DNA of 64,000 nt, taken from NCBI GenBank assembly GCA_026826555.1, contig JAKSZT010020895.1:646832-710831 (forward strand). Reading direction: 5' to 3'. The position numbers and the translations under genes were made by a program. Every line of letters begins with the position of its first letter. The stretch's first letter is position 1. The DNA comes from Tolypeutes matacus (taxonomy: Eukaryota; Chordata; Mammalia; Cingulata; Chlamyphoridae). Positions 38,200 through 50,239 of this stretch are shown one piece after another. Below the pieces are notes generated by a model. It saw nothing but the letters and a program-made list of their open reading frames with translations, did no database searches and had not been told where the DNA came from.

Positions 38200-39240
38200 A
38201 ACTCCCTTTAGTATTTCTTGAAGTGTAGGTTTCTTATTGACATTCTCTCTTAACTTTTGTTAATCTGCTAATATTTTGATCTCTCCTTCATTTTTGAATA
38301 CCATCCTTGGTGGATAGAGAATTCTTGCTGGAAGTTTTTCTTTTAGTGCCTTAACAATGTCATACTACTACCTTCTTGCCTCCATGGTTCAGATGAGAAA
38401 TCAGCACTTAATCTTATCGAGCTTCCCTCACATTTGATGGATCTCTTTTCTTTTGCTGCTTTCAGTATTTAGCATTGGACAATTTGACAAGTATATATCT
38501 TGGGGTTGGACTGTTAGGATTTATACTGCTTAGTATCCTCTGTGCTTCCTGGACATATATGTCCATTTCCCTCAATAGTGTTGAGAAATTTTCAGTCATT
38601 ATTTCCTCAAACACTCGTTCTGCCTACTTTCCCTTCTCTTCTCCCTCTGAGATGTGCATAATATGTATGTTTGTCCATTTCATGTTGTAATTCAAGTCCC
38701 TAATTCCCTTCTGTTTTTTATTTCCTATCTTTTTATCTATCTTTTCTATTATCTGCCTGTTTTCCACTGTACTGTCTTCTACATTGCTGATTCTTTCCTC
38801 TGCCTATTAAAATCTGCTGTTATGTGCTTCCAGTGTATTTTAATTTCTTGCATTGTGCCATTCATCACCATCATATCTGTTAAATTTTTTATGTATTTAC
38901 AAAGTCTTCAGTATGGTCTCTTAGTGTCCTCTTAATATCCTTAATCTCTTATTTCACTTTATTATGTTGACTCATGATATTTGTTTGGATATTCCTGATT
39001 AGTTGCTCCATGTTTTGCATTTCCTCCTGTTTTTTAGATTGTTAGTTAGACTGGGTGATGTATTCAATTTCTTAGTATGGCTTGTAATTTTTGTTTGTGT
39101 CTAGGCTTTTGTTTATCCTGATGAGTATATTCAGCTGGTTAAATTTTCTTTCTTCACTGTGGTTTTGTATTGTTGTCTTTGTTTGTGCAGTAAGCATTCA
39201 CATTGAAACTTTTTTCCTGTTATTATATATCCTCACCATT
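38200..39240 (-). pseudogene. LINE-1 ORF1 region remnant
   Basis: By position between the 5' UTR and ORF2 this should be ORF1, the RNA-binding coiled-coil protein of L1. The antisense landmarks (GATGAGAAATCAGCACTTAA, ATTTCCTCAAACACTCGTTC) resemble other antisense L1 5' halves. I could not follow a long open frame or place domains. Confidence 0.5.
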
Positions 39241-39249
39241 GTCTGTGTT

Positions 39250-39960
39250 TCCTTGAAAAAAAAATATATTAGGTTCAGATGAAATGAAAGAGATAATAAG
39301 AGCAAAAGAATTATATTGATAATAATACAAAAAAGGTATAAGAAAAACTGTTCAAGAGCTAGGAAACTAAGTTATACAAGTTAAAAAATCATAAAAAATA
39401 AAAAAGAAAAAGAATAAAAATAGATAGAAAAGAAAAAATAAAATAAGAGACAAAAACGGAGAGAAAAAAAATTAGAATGAATAAAAAGGCCAGACAGATG
39501 AGTAGCCAAAAACAAAACAAAAATCAAAATAGAATGAAAAAAAACTAGAATGAATTAAAAGATGGACAGATGAAAAAATTATAGAAGGAAGAATAATAAG
39601 GAGAAAGAGAGAAAAAGAAGAAATGAAGACCAAACAAGAAGTGGTGGAATGGAAGAAAAGCAACAGAAGTCAGATGACAAAAATATGAAGGAAGGAAGAG
39701 AAGTAAAGTAGTTTGAAAAAATAATTAAAAGAAAAAAGAGGAAATTAAGAAAAGGAAAACAACAGATGAGGAACAAAACAGCAGCAAAACACACCCAGGA
39801 AAAACAGCCTTCTCTCTTAAGCCCCAAGAGACTGTCTCAGGCTGCTGTGCTCCTCAATTAATCACTATGAAGCCTACCTTCTACAGGTGATGTATCTATT
39901 TTTTGTGAATAAAATAAAGAAAAAATAAAGAAAAAAATCCAAAAATCTGCAAAACAAAAC
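39250..39960. repeat. Long purine-rich tract in the L1 5' region
   Basis: About 700 bp strongly biased to A and G on the plus strand, with repeated GAAAAAGAAAAA-type runs and few pyrimidines, so the L1 sense strand is pyrimidine-rich. Frames through it give only low-complexity Leu/Phe/Ser peptides and are not genes. Confidence 0.85.
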
Positions 39961-39989
39961 AGTAGAATCTCATTCTATAAGTTCCCTAT

Positions 39990-40714
39990 CATAAGGTGCT
40001 AGCTGCATGCTTTAATGTACCTGGATCCCTTCTCTTAGGAAGTATTGGGACTGGAAACATGCAAGGCAGGAATTCTCCAACTGCACTACAGCAACTCTAT
40101 AGGCTAAATAGGCTTTTGAAAGCTTATTGGGCTCTTCCTGCCCCTGTTTCCCTTAGGCAAGTTGGACTTTTGATAGTTTTCAGGGACCAGGCTAGTTAGT
40201 TGCCTGTCTCTGCTCCCTCCCTGACCAAGTTCCTCCCTCCCAGGGCAGCTGGGTGTGGCAGCCTGCCTGAGCAGATAGATTCCCTTCTCCCCATTCCTAA
40301 GGGTCAACTCAGTGCTGGCTGCTATCCTCCCTGAGATTCAAAGGTGTCTCAGGTGTCCTAAACCTTGGAAAGGAAACCACTCTCTACCCTTTGCCAGACC
40401 CCTCTCCATCCCAGGGAATGGTCCCTCCCACTCAGTTAGCTGGTGAGAGCCAGGGGGTTCACAGAGGTTAATTACCTTGAGGGTATGGCTTAGCCACCTG
40501 CCATTTCCCACCACAGGCAGGAGCAAATCAGGGTTTTCCTTTGGACTCTTTATCAGTTTGTCCAGCTCCCTCCATATTGATGCTCTGAAGCCTCCTGTTC
40601 TGTTGATTCCCGAAACAACTCAGTTGGGTAGGATTTTACACCTTTTCAGCCATTATTTTTTGTAAAAGAGCTGGGCAGTGCTTACCTACAACAATGCAAT
40701 TTTTCAGGAACCTC
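39990..40714 (-). promoter_or_regulatory. LINE-1 5' UTR / promoter region
   Basis: GC content rises clearly against the AT-rich surroundings, at the 5' end of the young L1. L1 5' UTRs carry an internal RNA polymerase II promoter (family knowledge). No specific factor site is claimed. Confidence 0.6.
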
Positions 40715-40945
40715 TGTAAATGTCCTTTTAATTTGAGAAAATTAGGCTCTATTCCTAGATTGCTGAGATTTTTCTCTTTAATCAAGAATGGATACTGCAT
40801 TTTGTGAAATCATTTTTTTTTGCATCTATGGATATGATATGAGTTTTCTTCAGTGTGTTGAGGTAATGTATTACATTAAGTGATTTTCAAGTGTCTAATC
40901 ATCTTTGAATATCTGGTATAAATCCCACTTGTCATAGTTCATTTT
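40715..40945 (-). mobile_element. Continuation of the old antisense LINE-1
   Basis: Resumes the RT-region sequence broken off at 32930 (ATTCCTAGATTGCTGAGA, GAATGGATACTGCATTTTGT). Confidence 0.78.
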
Positions 40946-42760
40946 TATGAGAATGAAAAAATAGAGAGAAAAGACAGGAAAGTGCATTCAGTGTGAAAAA
41001 AATATAAATGTATATATAAGCTTTGCTTGATAGTCACCAGTCAGAAAGAGGTTATGGCAGAACTAGCTGTCCCAAAATGTCTGTTCCCTCTTTATCTCTC
41101 ATAAACCAAGAAATTTTTTAACTTGGAATACATTGGTATACTTTTCATTTATGAAATGAAGATAAGGAAATGGAAATCTTCTCAGTGATGTTTGTATGGT
41201 TTTCAGTGACATGTAAAGTGTTATAGGCACAGGAATCTGTTAATAAATTTCATTTTGCCCACCATACAAGGATTAAAGCCAGGAAACTCATTTATGGTTA
41301 AATAAAACTCATCCTTTATTTCAATCATTAGACTCATTTAATTCTCTCTTTTTTGTTGTTAAATATCATTTAAAATGTTATAAATAGATATTCAACTACA
41401 TTTGATTCTGCTTTTGTCCATGAGAAAAGCATTTTTTAAATATATTGGAAAATGCAAGCATTATGGATAAGCAAGAGAACAACCTTGACAAAATCTATGC
41501 TTTCAGCAGTGACCATCAATAAAGCATATAGATAAATAAAGAGAAAATATGATTGAGGAAACACAGACTATTACTACTTGATGAATGTTTCATGTTTTGG
41601 GGGACAAATGGTATGGGCAGGGTAGAATTTCCTGTAGGAATGACTTTTAAATTGAGAACTGAAGGATAAAAAAATGAAAAAACCAGACAAACAAAGAGAA
41701 AAATATTTTTTAACACTGAAACAACAAATGAAATATTAGACATAAAAACAGACAAATGCCTGGAGTATAGCAGAATGAGGGGATTGTTTTAGATGGATGG
41801 AATGAGCTACTAATTTGGGGAAATTTCTGTGATAAACAGTTTGGGCTCTACCAATATTTAATTCTTTTGATAAAAATGTGTTATACATTTATATATAGAT
41901 TTTCATATTCCTTTATTTTCCTAAGTATCCAATATCCCATATATCTAGCTACTTTTATTTCATTGATGTCTTTGACTTCATTTTTTGTCATTTGTTTGCT
42001 GTTTAAGCAATTCAATCTGTTGGTATTTCAAAATCTGCACCTACATTTGGCAGATGTTTTGCTATACTAAAATACTTAATTTCCTCGAAATACTCATTAT
42101 CCATTTTCACCAGCTTCCTTTTAACTTCAGGAATTTTTTTAAAAGCTTGTAACATTTTAAATTGTAATTATTATTTCAACATATTTTACATATCCTATAA
42201 ACAATATAATTTTAGAATTTGTAATGTTTTTCCAGAATTCTATGGAAAATAATGCTTCCATGACAAAAACATGTACCTGAGTGCAAATTGATTTTTTAAA
42301 AATTTTTAACATAAAATTATTTCTTTTTTTCCCTCCTTGTGTACAATGGCGCATTTCTTTACTGGTTTCATTCTCTCCTCTATTTCTTGCATCTGAAAGA
42401 GAGCTTGCCCTAAGGAAAGTACACAACACATAATTGATTGATCAATGAATAAATTATTTTTAAGGTTTGAATTGGAGGAAATGAAGGTGAACACTATTTA
42501 TTATTTAGCTGGAAAATATAAAATATTTTAACATATATTTTATTCACTTGTGGTATGATTTGGAGATATATGTTAGTTTTATTTTAGTTTTTGTTATTCT
42601 TTATTTGGAGGTAGAGCCATGATATGTTTACATACCTATTATGTTTGGATGTGTTTTAAAACATTTTTGTGAGAGAAAGAGAGAAGTATAAACTGGAGTG
42701 CTTTTAAATGTTAACCTCAGTGGAGAGTTTGAGGAGTTTATCATAAATGCTTACCAGACT
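40946..42760. other. Intergenic DNA beside the second OR pseudogene
   Basis: AT-rich, with no recognised gene. The last few hundred bases may align with the flank of the intact OR. Confidence 0.4.
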
Positions 42761-43698
42761 TCAAATTCTCTTACTTCTTAGAAAATATTGGAATTCTATT
42801 AAGTCACTGAAGTCTTGTTTTATCTGCTTATTCCTCAGGATGTAAATGAAGGGTTTTAGCATAGGAGCAATGGATGTCGTGAGCACTGTTACACCCTTAT
42901 TAATCGCCAGTGAGTCTTTTGCTGAAGGTTTGATATAGATGAAGATGCAGCTGCCATAGGTGATAGAAGCCACAATCATGTGGAAAGAACACGTGGAAAA
43001 GGCTTTTTTATTTTGCTGGGCAGAGGGAATGTTAATATTGTCTTGATGATATAAATGTAGGACAAAATTACACACATCAGTGTTATAATGAGGGTCAACA
43101 CAGCACAGATTATAATAGTCTGTTCCATGAACCAAGTGTTTGAACAAGCAATCTTCAGCAGGGGAAATGAATCACAGATAAAATTATCCATGATTTTAGA
43201 ATCACAAAAGTCCAGATTTAGGCCCATGCTACGTGGGGGATGACAATCAACAGGCCAGCCACCCAACAGCAAAGGCAATTCTTCTGCAGACTGTGCTGTT
43301 CAGGATAGTCATTTAAGGCAGAGGTTTGCAGATGGCCACAAAGCAGTAACAGGACTTGGTGGCCAGGAGAAAAATTCTCTTATTGCAAAGAGGTCAGTAA
43401 AAAACACTTGGCTTGCACAAGCATTAGAGGTGATGACCTTGTCCCCTGTTGCTATGTTATACAAGTGACAGGGAATACATGCAGAGGTGACTGAGTTCTC
43501 TAAGAAGGAGAAATTTTGTAGGAAATAGTACAAGGATGTTTTAAGGTGATAATCCAGTATGATGAGGGAGATGATTGTCAGGTTCCCAGTTATACTCAAC
43601 ATATAGGTGAAAAAGAAGAAGACAAATATCAGAATCTGCAGTTGTGGGATTTTTGTCAGTCCTAGCAGAATGAATCTTGTTACTATACCATTTCTCCT
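42761..43698 (-). pseudogene. Olfactory receptor OR6C-like pseudogene with lost start codon
   Basis: Second broken paralogue. The initiator ATG of the intact gene is AGG here (43696-43698); after it the frame is open through TM1-TM3 to about 43350. The end of TM3 is then garbled: the DRY motif is gone and only a VAICKPL-like stretch remains, followed by a stop. TM4-TM5 continue in another frame (42976-43278, with the loop-2 cysteines and LSYIYI), and TM6-TM7 in a third (42761-43060, KAFSTCSFH and a degraded KPFIYILRN). It carries no insertion, so decay was by point changes and small indels. It is more diverged from the intact gene than the 3-kb pseudogene is, by eye. Confidence 0.92.
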
Positions 43699-44113
43699 TG
43701 TTGACTTCTAACTTCTGTCCAATCTGCATGTAATATTCAAAGACATTTTATTATCACGTGGTACTTAATCATAATTTTTAGATTTTTTATATTAAATTTC
43801 TTACAATTTTTTCAAGTTTTACTGTTTAAATCTGTACACTGGGAAAGATTACTTTTGATTGCTATTGGTTTACAATTTTATGAGGAACAAAGATGTCATT
43901 TGACTCTCAAGAATTCTTTTTGTTATATTTACTTGACATTTTATTCCTTCTTAAAGTGCTATTATACGTCAGATAACTTGGGTTCTTCATGCACAGTCTG
44001 TAGTCACATGAAGTTTCTGTTTTAGCTCTAAGAATAAAGATTTTATTTTCTGCTTTTGTTTATATCACGTGCGTTTTCACCCATTAACAGCTCTAAAGTC
44101 TACACGTGCCTGA
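43699..44113. repeat. Duplicon unit 2 flank of the second OR pseudogene
   Basis: Aligns with about 54940-55330: both share CTCTCAAGAATT and further on AGATAACTTGGGTTC. Confirms that the locus duplicated with its upstream DNA. Confidence 0.7.
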
Positions 44114-44133
44114 ACACACACACACACACACAC
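44114..44133. repeat. (AC)10 microsatellite
   Basis: Uninterrupted AC dinucleotide run. Confidence 0.95.
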
Positions 44134-44224
44134 TTGAATGGCTCCCTTCTTGCTAAAACTGATTCCTTCGATTTCTGCTGAGTTGATCTTCCTTCCTCCC
44201 CCTTTAAGAATCTTTTTTTATTAA

Positions 44225-44400
44225 ATGGACCCACCTGTATAATCCAGGTTAATCTCTTAATTTGAATATCCAAAACTTCATCACCTCTGCCAAGTTCATT
44301 TTAGCATTTAAGGTAACATATTCACAGGAATTAGGTTTAAGTGATTAGGGGGCCATTATTAAGTCTATTACAAGTGAGTAGGATTGTCCTGGAGAGACAT
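44225..44400 (-). mobile_element. MaLR/MLT1-like LTR fragment, antisense
   Basis: Landmarks TATAATCCAGGTTAATCTC, ACCTCTGCCAAGTTC and GGTAACATATTCACAGGAA resemble the reverse complement of MLT1-type LTRs, also seen at about 50240-50480. Assignment from memory of the family. Confidence 0.5.
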
Positions 44401-44534
44401 AATTATATAAAGGCATATTGTGCTGTAGGTGCCAATAGGTAGAGGTTATTCTAGCACAGGTACTAGTTGAGTTGGTCTGAACAAAATTTATCAATTTGTG
44501 CTTCAACATATTAGAAAGCATTTATTTGGAATAT

Positions 44535-44632
44535 GCCCCCCCCTCTCTTTTTTAAGTGGTATTGGGGATTGAACCTGGAATGTCATATGTGGGAAGCAGG
44601 CACTCGACCACATGAGTTCCATCTGCTCCCAG
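44535..44632 (-). mobile_element. DAS-type SINE, antisense
   Basis: Plus strand reads GGTATTGGGGATTGAACCTG, then GCACTCGACCACATGAGTTCC, the reverse complement of a tRNA-like SINE head. The tail is short. Confidence 0.7.
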
Positions 44633-44639
44633 ATGTGAA

Positions 44640-45814
44640 CTTTTTTGATCACACACTGGTTCCTATCCCTTATATAAACACCACAGAAATATTTCCTCTC
44701 ACCTTTTTTATTTCTAATTACTGAGTGTTTATTTTCTTGCTGATAATACTATATTCACTTTTCACATTCTTCTTAAGTAGATTGTTTTAACTCATTAAAT
44801 ACACTCTCATAAATACTTTCTTGAACTTCTAATTGCTTAATCTCCAAAAATGGCTGCTTTTCAAAATCTCAGGAACATAGTCAACCATATCCCTCCCCCA
44901 AATTTCCTATATGCATCCCTTTACTCTAAATGCTTTTATAAAATAACCTAACTAATAGGTTTCTCCAATTATTAAACTAATCACTTTCAATGGATCATCT
45001 TTCCAGAATAATTTTTCCTCTGATACTGTTTGTTTTATTACTTATCTATGATCCAGAAACCCTAGTTCTACTTGTCATACAAAGACTTGTTCATTGCTTT
45101 TTTGAACATTTTAAGCATATATTCTTCTGGAGACATAATGAACCTGTGATATATCGGGTAGAAGAATTTCATAGGATGCAATTCTTACTTCTTTCTTAGG
45201 GCTAATGGAATAGCATCCATAACTCACAGAGTTTCAGATGTGTATATGACACCTAAAAATATATATACTGTCAAAAATTGAATAAAATTTTCCCAATAGA
45301 GATATATTATTTCTTTTTTCAGGATGGATCTAAACACTGCTGAAAGGGAATTTATTGAATTTGCTTTGTCTACAAGCTGAATATTGTGAGTACTTGTATT
45401 TTTTGAAGAAAAATTTAAGATGAAGTAAGATTTTTCACAAAGAAGCCCAGTTCTGATTATATCCACTATCTACATTCTTGCCAAAAGTGATATTTGGCTT
45501 CATTTCTTTGCCAATTTACCAAGTGGAATAGTTTTATTTTCATCGCTGCTGCTTTTATATACCCTATTCATCCCTCAGTAGATATAGAAAACATAATTCA
45601 GCTACTATGAAATTCTCAATTAGTGGCAATGTCTTCTTGATAGATTTTTTCCTCAGTGAGCATACTATACTATATACTATACTATATATATATATATATA
45701 AATACTATACCAATATCCAAACATTTTAAAAATGGAATTACTGCTTCCCAAAAATAAACTTTACCTGGAGCCTCCAAACATTTTATTTTCTGATAAGTTT
45801 CACTATTGACCTAT
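44640..45814. other. Intergenic DNA with a TA-rich microsatellite
   Basis: No gene seen. A (TATAC)/(TA) simple repeat lies at 45664-45702. Confidence 0.5.
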
Positions 45815-46330
45815 TCTCCCAGGGCTGCTGTGGTAATACCACACATGAGTTGGATTACCAACAGGATTTTATTGTCTCAGGGCTTTGTATGCTAGGATCC
45901 AAAATCAAGTTTCAACCGGCCATGCTTTCTCCCAGAGCCTGCAGCATTCTGAGGCTGCCTGGCTGCAATCCTTGAAACTCCTTGGCTGGCAGCTCTGCCT
46001 CTGTCACATGGTGATGCTTCCTTCTTTGGCTTCTTCTGACTTCTGGTTTCTTCTGACTTACTGTGCCTGAAATTCCTCTGCCTTGTAAGGACTGCAGCGA
46101 TTAAGACCCACCCTGATTCAATTTGGTCTGATCCAATAAGGACCTTTGAAGATCCTGTTCACAAATGAGTCCACAGTTAAACTAGTAGCAACACCTTCAA
46201 AAGTCCTATTTACAAATGGTTTGACAATGGGAACTCTGAATAAGACCTGAGCGTGTTTTGTAGGGTTCATGATTCAATCCCCAAACACTGTATTGCTTTA
46301 ACATATTTCCTTCCAGCTGATGTGGAGATG
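45815..46330 (-). mobile_element. MaLR/MLT1-like LTR, antisense
   Basis: Starts AGGGCTGCTGTGGTAATACC and runs through ATTTTATTGTCTCAGGGC, GGCCATGCTTTCTCCCAG, TCACATGGTGATGC and AAGACCCACCCTGATTCAA, in the order of an antisense MLT1-type LTR. Family named from memory. Confidence 0.6.
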
Positions 46331-46404
46331 GTCAGTTCTGATGCTATGTCCATTTATTATTTCTCAGGAATTCAGTCACTGTTACAGAGAAAGGGCATGG
46401 ACTT
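46212..46404 (+). repeat. Direct repeat copy 1 (~193 bp)
   Basis: Matches 46743-46936 from ACAAATGG to CATGGACTT, with both GGTTCATGATTCAATCCCC and CTATGTCCATTTAT-like stretches, roughly 15% different. The LTR-like element at 45815 may run into it. Confidence 0.88.
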
Positions 46405-46505
46405 CTTTGTATGAGAGTTTACACACTTTGGATGGATTGCATGGTATGTGAACAAAAATCATTAAAACTGCTTTTTAAAAAAGCTAGCCAAAACCCATAC
46501 ACAAA

Positions 46506-46735
46506 AGGTGGACCCAAATGTAAGCTATGGATTTCAGTTACTAATTATATACTGATATTGGTTCATCAATTGTAGCAAATGTAACATGCAGATTAATGCA
46601 AGATGTCAATAATAGAATGTGGGGGGGAAAGTCAGGGAACACATGGGCATTCTGTGTATTCTTTTTGCAATTTTTCTGTAACCTTAAAACTGCTCTAAAA
46701 TTAAAGTTTATTATTTTTAAAAATTAAAAAAAAAA
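46506..46735 (+). mobile_element. Old LINE-1 3' tail, sense
   Basis: AATGTAAGCTATGGATTTCAG, ATATTGGTTCATCAATTGTA, AACTGCTCTAAAATTAAAG and a terminal A run are the classical older L1 3' UTR. It sits between the two ~193-bp direct repeats. Confidence 0.8.
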
Positions 46736-46742
46736 CATACAA

Positions 46743-46936
46743 ACAAATGGATTGACAATGGGAATTCTGAAAACGACTTGAGCATGTTTTGAGGGGTTCA
46801 TGATTCAATCCCCAGCCACTCTATTGCTTTATCATATTTCCTAACTGCTGATATGGTGGAGGGTCAAGTCTGATCCTGTGTCCATTTATAAAGTCTTAGG
46901 ATTTCAGTCACTATTGTAGAGAAAGAACATGGACTT
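46743..46936 (+). repeat. Direct repeat copy 2 (~194 bp)
   Basis: Partner of 46212-46404. Far too long for a target-site duplication, so a local duplication is implied. Confidence 0.88.
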
Positions 46937-49159
46937 GCTCATGGTTTGCGTGAGAGCTGGGATGCTCTCTTGTAAGGTAGATCTACACCTGACATTTACA
47001 CAGACCATCTGGAGGTGCATAAATGACCATTTCTGCAGTGCACCTCCTTCCCTCAATTTGCTTTTTCTTAAAAGACAAATATCTCTGCTTCTCTGATGTA
47101 ACTAATACAGCCCTCACAACTTTCAGTAGTATTCAGTTCCAACATTTTATATTTTTACAGTCATTAAGAATGTAACTATAGGAGAAATCTGACATTAAAA
47201 ATCAAGTACTAAGTAACGAATTGATGTAAGTTATTATTGACTGGTAACTTTTTATATTACAATAGGGGAGATCTTTTCATTTTGATTTCTAATGAGATGA
47301 TGTGACATGAGCCAAAGTGTCCATTGTAAGTTTTTTTTGTAGCACCATAATGCTTCTTAAAATCCCTCAAGTTATACTGCCTTCAGATGAGCTCCTACTC
47401 ATCATTGCATAAAATTATCATACCAATGAACACAGACTATATAAGAGTAATGCACAATTAAAACTGACATTTCCTTTTAGCCATATTAACACTCACATCT
47501 CAGTTTTATACAGTCAAGAAAGCCATTTACCAGACACAAATATCACCTACTCTTAAAAAGGAAGATATAACCCATACAACACAATTAATCAAATTTACAC
47601 TTCTGGCAGCTAATCATAGCCTCCCTTTATAAGTTATTTAACTAGAACAATTCATACATTTATCAATTTGAAAATTAGTGTCATATTGCAAATCTACATA
47701 AACATTTCCAGTCCCTTTTTTGAATCTATGTGAAAAGTTACAGCAGCCTTGGATGAGTTTTATTTCCTATCTTCTTCTAATTATGTCAAGTGCTTTAAAA
47801 AAACTTCTTATAGGTTTGAAAGACTTGGTTTTCTGACCTCTCTTTGTTCAGAGAGTGGGTTTAGCAGTTTCAAATGTAGTATTTTTTTATTTGTCAAATC
47901 TGTAAACAAGTTAATAAACAAAAGTTTCCTTGGTGACCCTGGTTCAAAATTTAGTGATGGATCATTTGTGTAATGAACTTTGGGAGAAAAAAAATCAATC
48001 CGAATCTACTAACAGTGGGGACATGGCCTAGTGAGATGGGAAATAGAAATCAAAGCATGTAATAGAGATAGGTGGGAAAACCATAAGAATTTAGTTTTAA
48101 AAATCCTACACCACTTACTTTTAAAATTTCTAACGTGTAATATAATTAAAAGATCATGCTTCTCTTTTCTTTCTTTTGTCAATTTTTAATAAAATGAAAA
48201 ATTATATGTTGGTATGAGAGTTGATCAAAGGAACAACACAGAAGTACCCATGGCCAAATAAAAAGGAAAATAAATTTTATAAGTAGCAATAAATGCTATT
48301 ATTTTTGAGCATATACTTCCATACTTTCTTCCTGCAAATATACCCATGTATGGCACATGTAACATTTACATATGCATGAACATTAAACTAAAAAATGTAC
48401 TTGCATATTGAGAGATAAATATTCTCAGATCCTAATTTAATATTAGAGATATGTGAATCTCTCTTTCTCATTCATTATTGCTATACCTCATTTTAATTCC
48501 ATTTAAGCACAGTCCAGTGAATTAAAATAACATCAGTGTTTAAACTAAAAATGTATTGTAAAGGTAGGCTCTTTCCAATATTTGACCATTATAAAATACA
48601 ATTTTATGGTTATCAATTTTTTTATCATTAACAAATCATTTTAGTTCCTTTGACATTTTTCACAATTGTATAAACTATTCAGGAAGAATCCTTATACAAA
48701 GCTTTTATTTTTGCATATTTTCAGACTAATTGTTCGACATATATGCTGTTTGTTAAATTTGCGGATAGCCGTAAGTGAATCCCAGTACAGACCATAGGAT
48801 TTTTGGAGCAAAGCCCTGAATCCTTTGTAGATATCTACCCTCCTTTTGAGAAACAGCTTCGGCTTGCTACTGCGTCTTAGTATACTGAGACTGAACACTT
48901 AACTATTAGCCACCAAATACCCTAAAACTGAGCTTTCCATCATGAACGTTGAGTTGTCTGACTCAACACACCAAAAATTTGAGCATGCATAGCAGCTCTC
49001 CATTATTAGTTGGAAGTGATATATAAAAGAAAGGGTTTAAGTAGGCACTGAAGTCTCTAGTAAGTTACATGAAGCTCTGGCCCAATGCCAATGGCCCCTA
49101 CCCCTGCCTATTACCGTCTTGCACCCAGTCCGTATCAATGGCCTCTTACGTAGTTCTCT
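46937..49159. other. Intergenic DNA
   Basis: AT-rich, no gene or clear repeat recognised. Confidence 0.4.
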
Positions 49160-50160
49160 ATGATTAGTTGACTAAGGGAGAGAAAATTGGGAATAATTTA
49201 AAGGCTGTTTTCACAATGTACAGGCACTACTTGAAATCTCTACAGCTCTTTTCTTGCATGTCCCTGAAAGATAGTGGTGAAAAGAAATCCTCCCAGGTGG
49301 CAGAACTTCAAGGAGTGCCCCTGGTTGTTCATTTTGTTTTCAAGGACAAATAATCAGACATGTGGTTGACATAATACTTGGGTTGTCTGGATAATTAGGG
49401 AGGTGGAAGGAACATGATTAGAAACCTGGTGACAAGGAGGCCCAGGAGAGAGGCATGTGGATAGAACTGACCTTTCTGAATGGACAAAAAAAAAAAAAAA
49501 GATCTGTGTGGCCTTATGAATGCTCACCTAAGTGTGACCTCAGCATGTGAAGATTTTTTATAATCAAGTGAATAGTTTGGCCTATTCTGAGGAGACCAGT
49601 CAGTCTATTTTACAACCATATCTGCCATTGTCCAATGGGTTCATGGCCAAGGAGTCAAGGTGTAAGAATGGAGGTTATGCATGGATTCAGCAACATGCAC
49701 AACCACACTCCAAGGCAGACATGACTGCAACAACTGCTGCACTGCTACACAGTGTGTTGTGGGAGTTCAGACTTTGGCACAATAGAAACTTTCCATAAAT
49801 TACCATTTTATTACTTACACAGCACAATGTGTTCAAAAGACCAGTTGAAGAGATCCCAGTGCGTTTGGTCACCTTGGGAGACTAACTGCTTGTGTCAGGG
49901 TCAGTGGATAGCTTACCCAAGTTAGAGTTGGAGAGACAGATGCTGTACAGTTTGAGTGTTGATTATTTATATACCCCAGTGGGAGGTGGTCCTGCCACTG
50001 AGAGTTCTTTCCCTGATAAGCATCTGGAACTGGTTGTGCCCGGGATTGGATTATGTTCAAAGAATGGTCAGTCCTTTCCATTAGACCTAGTATCACCAGG
50101 GTTGTGGAATAAAGAGACTGACACACCTGCACACAATAAAAAAAGAGCCAGTGTCTAGTT
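49160..50160 (+). pseudogene. Second ERV pol remnant (RNase H to integrase region)
   Basis: GC-richer stretch of broken frames on the plus strand. 49168-49353 ends with a QVAELQGVPLVVHF stretch like the RNase H helix of retroviral pol. 49547-49798 includes IVQWVHG- and GGYAWIQQH-like sequence, as seen around the integrase zinc-binding domain of gammaretrovirus-like ERVs. A 15-base A run (about 49487-49501) and stops separate them. The continuation to 50160 is unassigned. Independent of, and different from, the provirus at 5.5-13.7 kb. Confidence 0.5.
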
Positions 50161-50239
50161 GAGGGCCTGGACATGGCTGCTGACCATGTATCTTGATTTT
50201 TCCCAAAAGGGAGAATCTCTTTCACTGCCTTTTCCAGGT

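Larger units (their letters stand above)
32931..40714 (-). mobile_element. Nearly full-length young LINE-1, antisense
   Basis: Runs on the minus strand from a 5' region at 40714 to its 3' end at 32931, about 7.1 kb without the L1 piece inserted at 34597-35210. Order on the minus strand: 5' UTR (about 39250-40714), ORF1 region (38200-39240), ORF2 (35885-38150), long 3' UTR (32931-35500). It lies within an older L1 that stops at 32930 and resumes at 40715; imperfect duplicates TGTAGATTATCTTTT and TGTAAATGTCCTTTT mark the ends. Both ORFs are broken and the ORF2 C-terminus is missing, so it cannot retrotranspose on its own. Confidence 0.85.

Noticed and set aside
39472..39827. Minus-strand frames rich in Leu, Phe and Ser resembling a membrane protein
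   Set aside because: They are translation of the pyrimidine strand of the purine tract in the L1 leader; low complexity.
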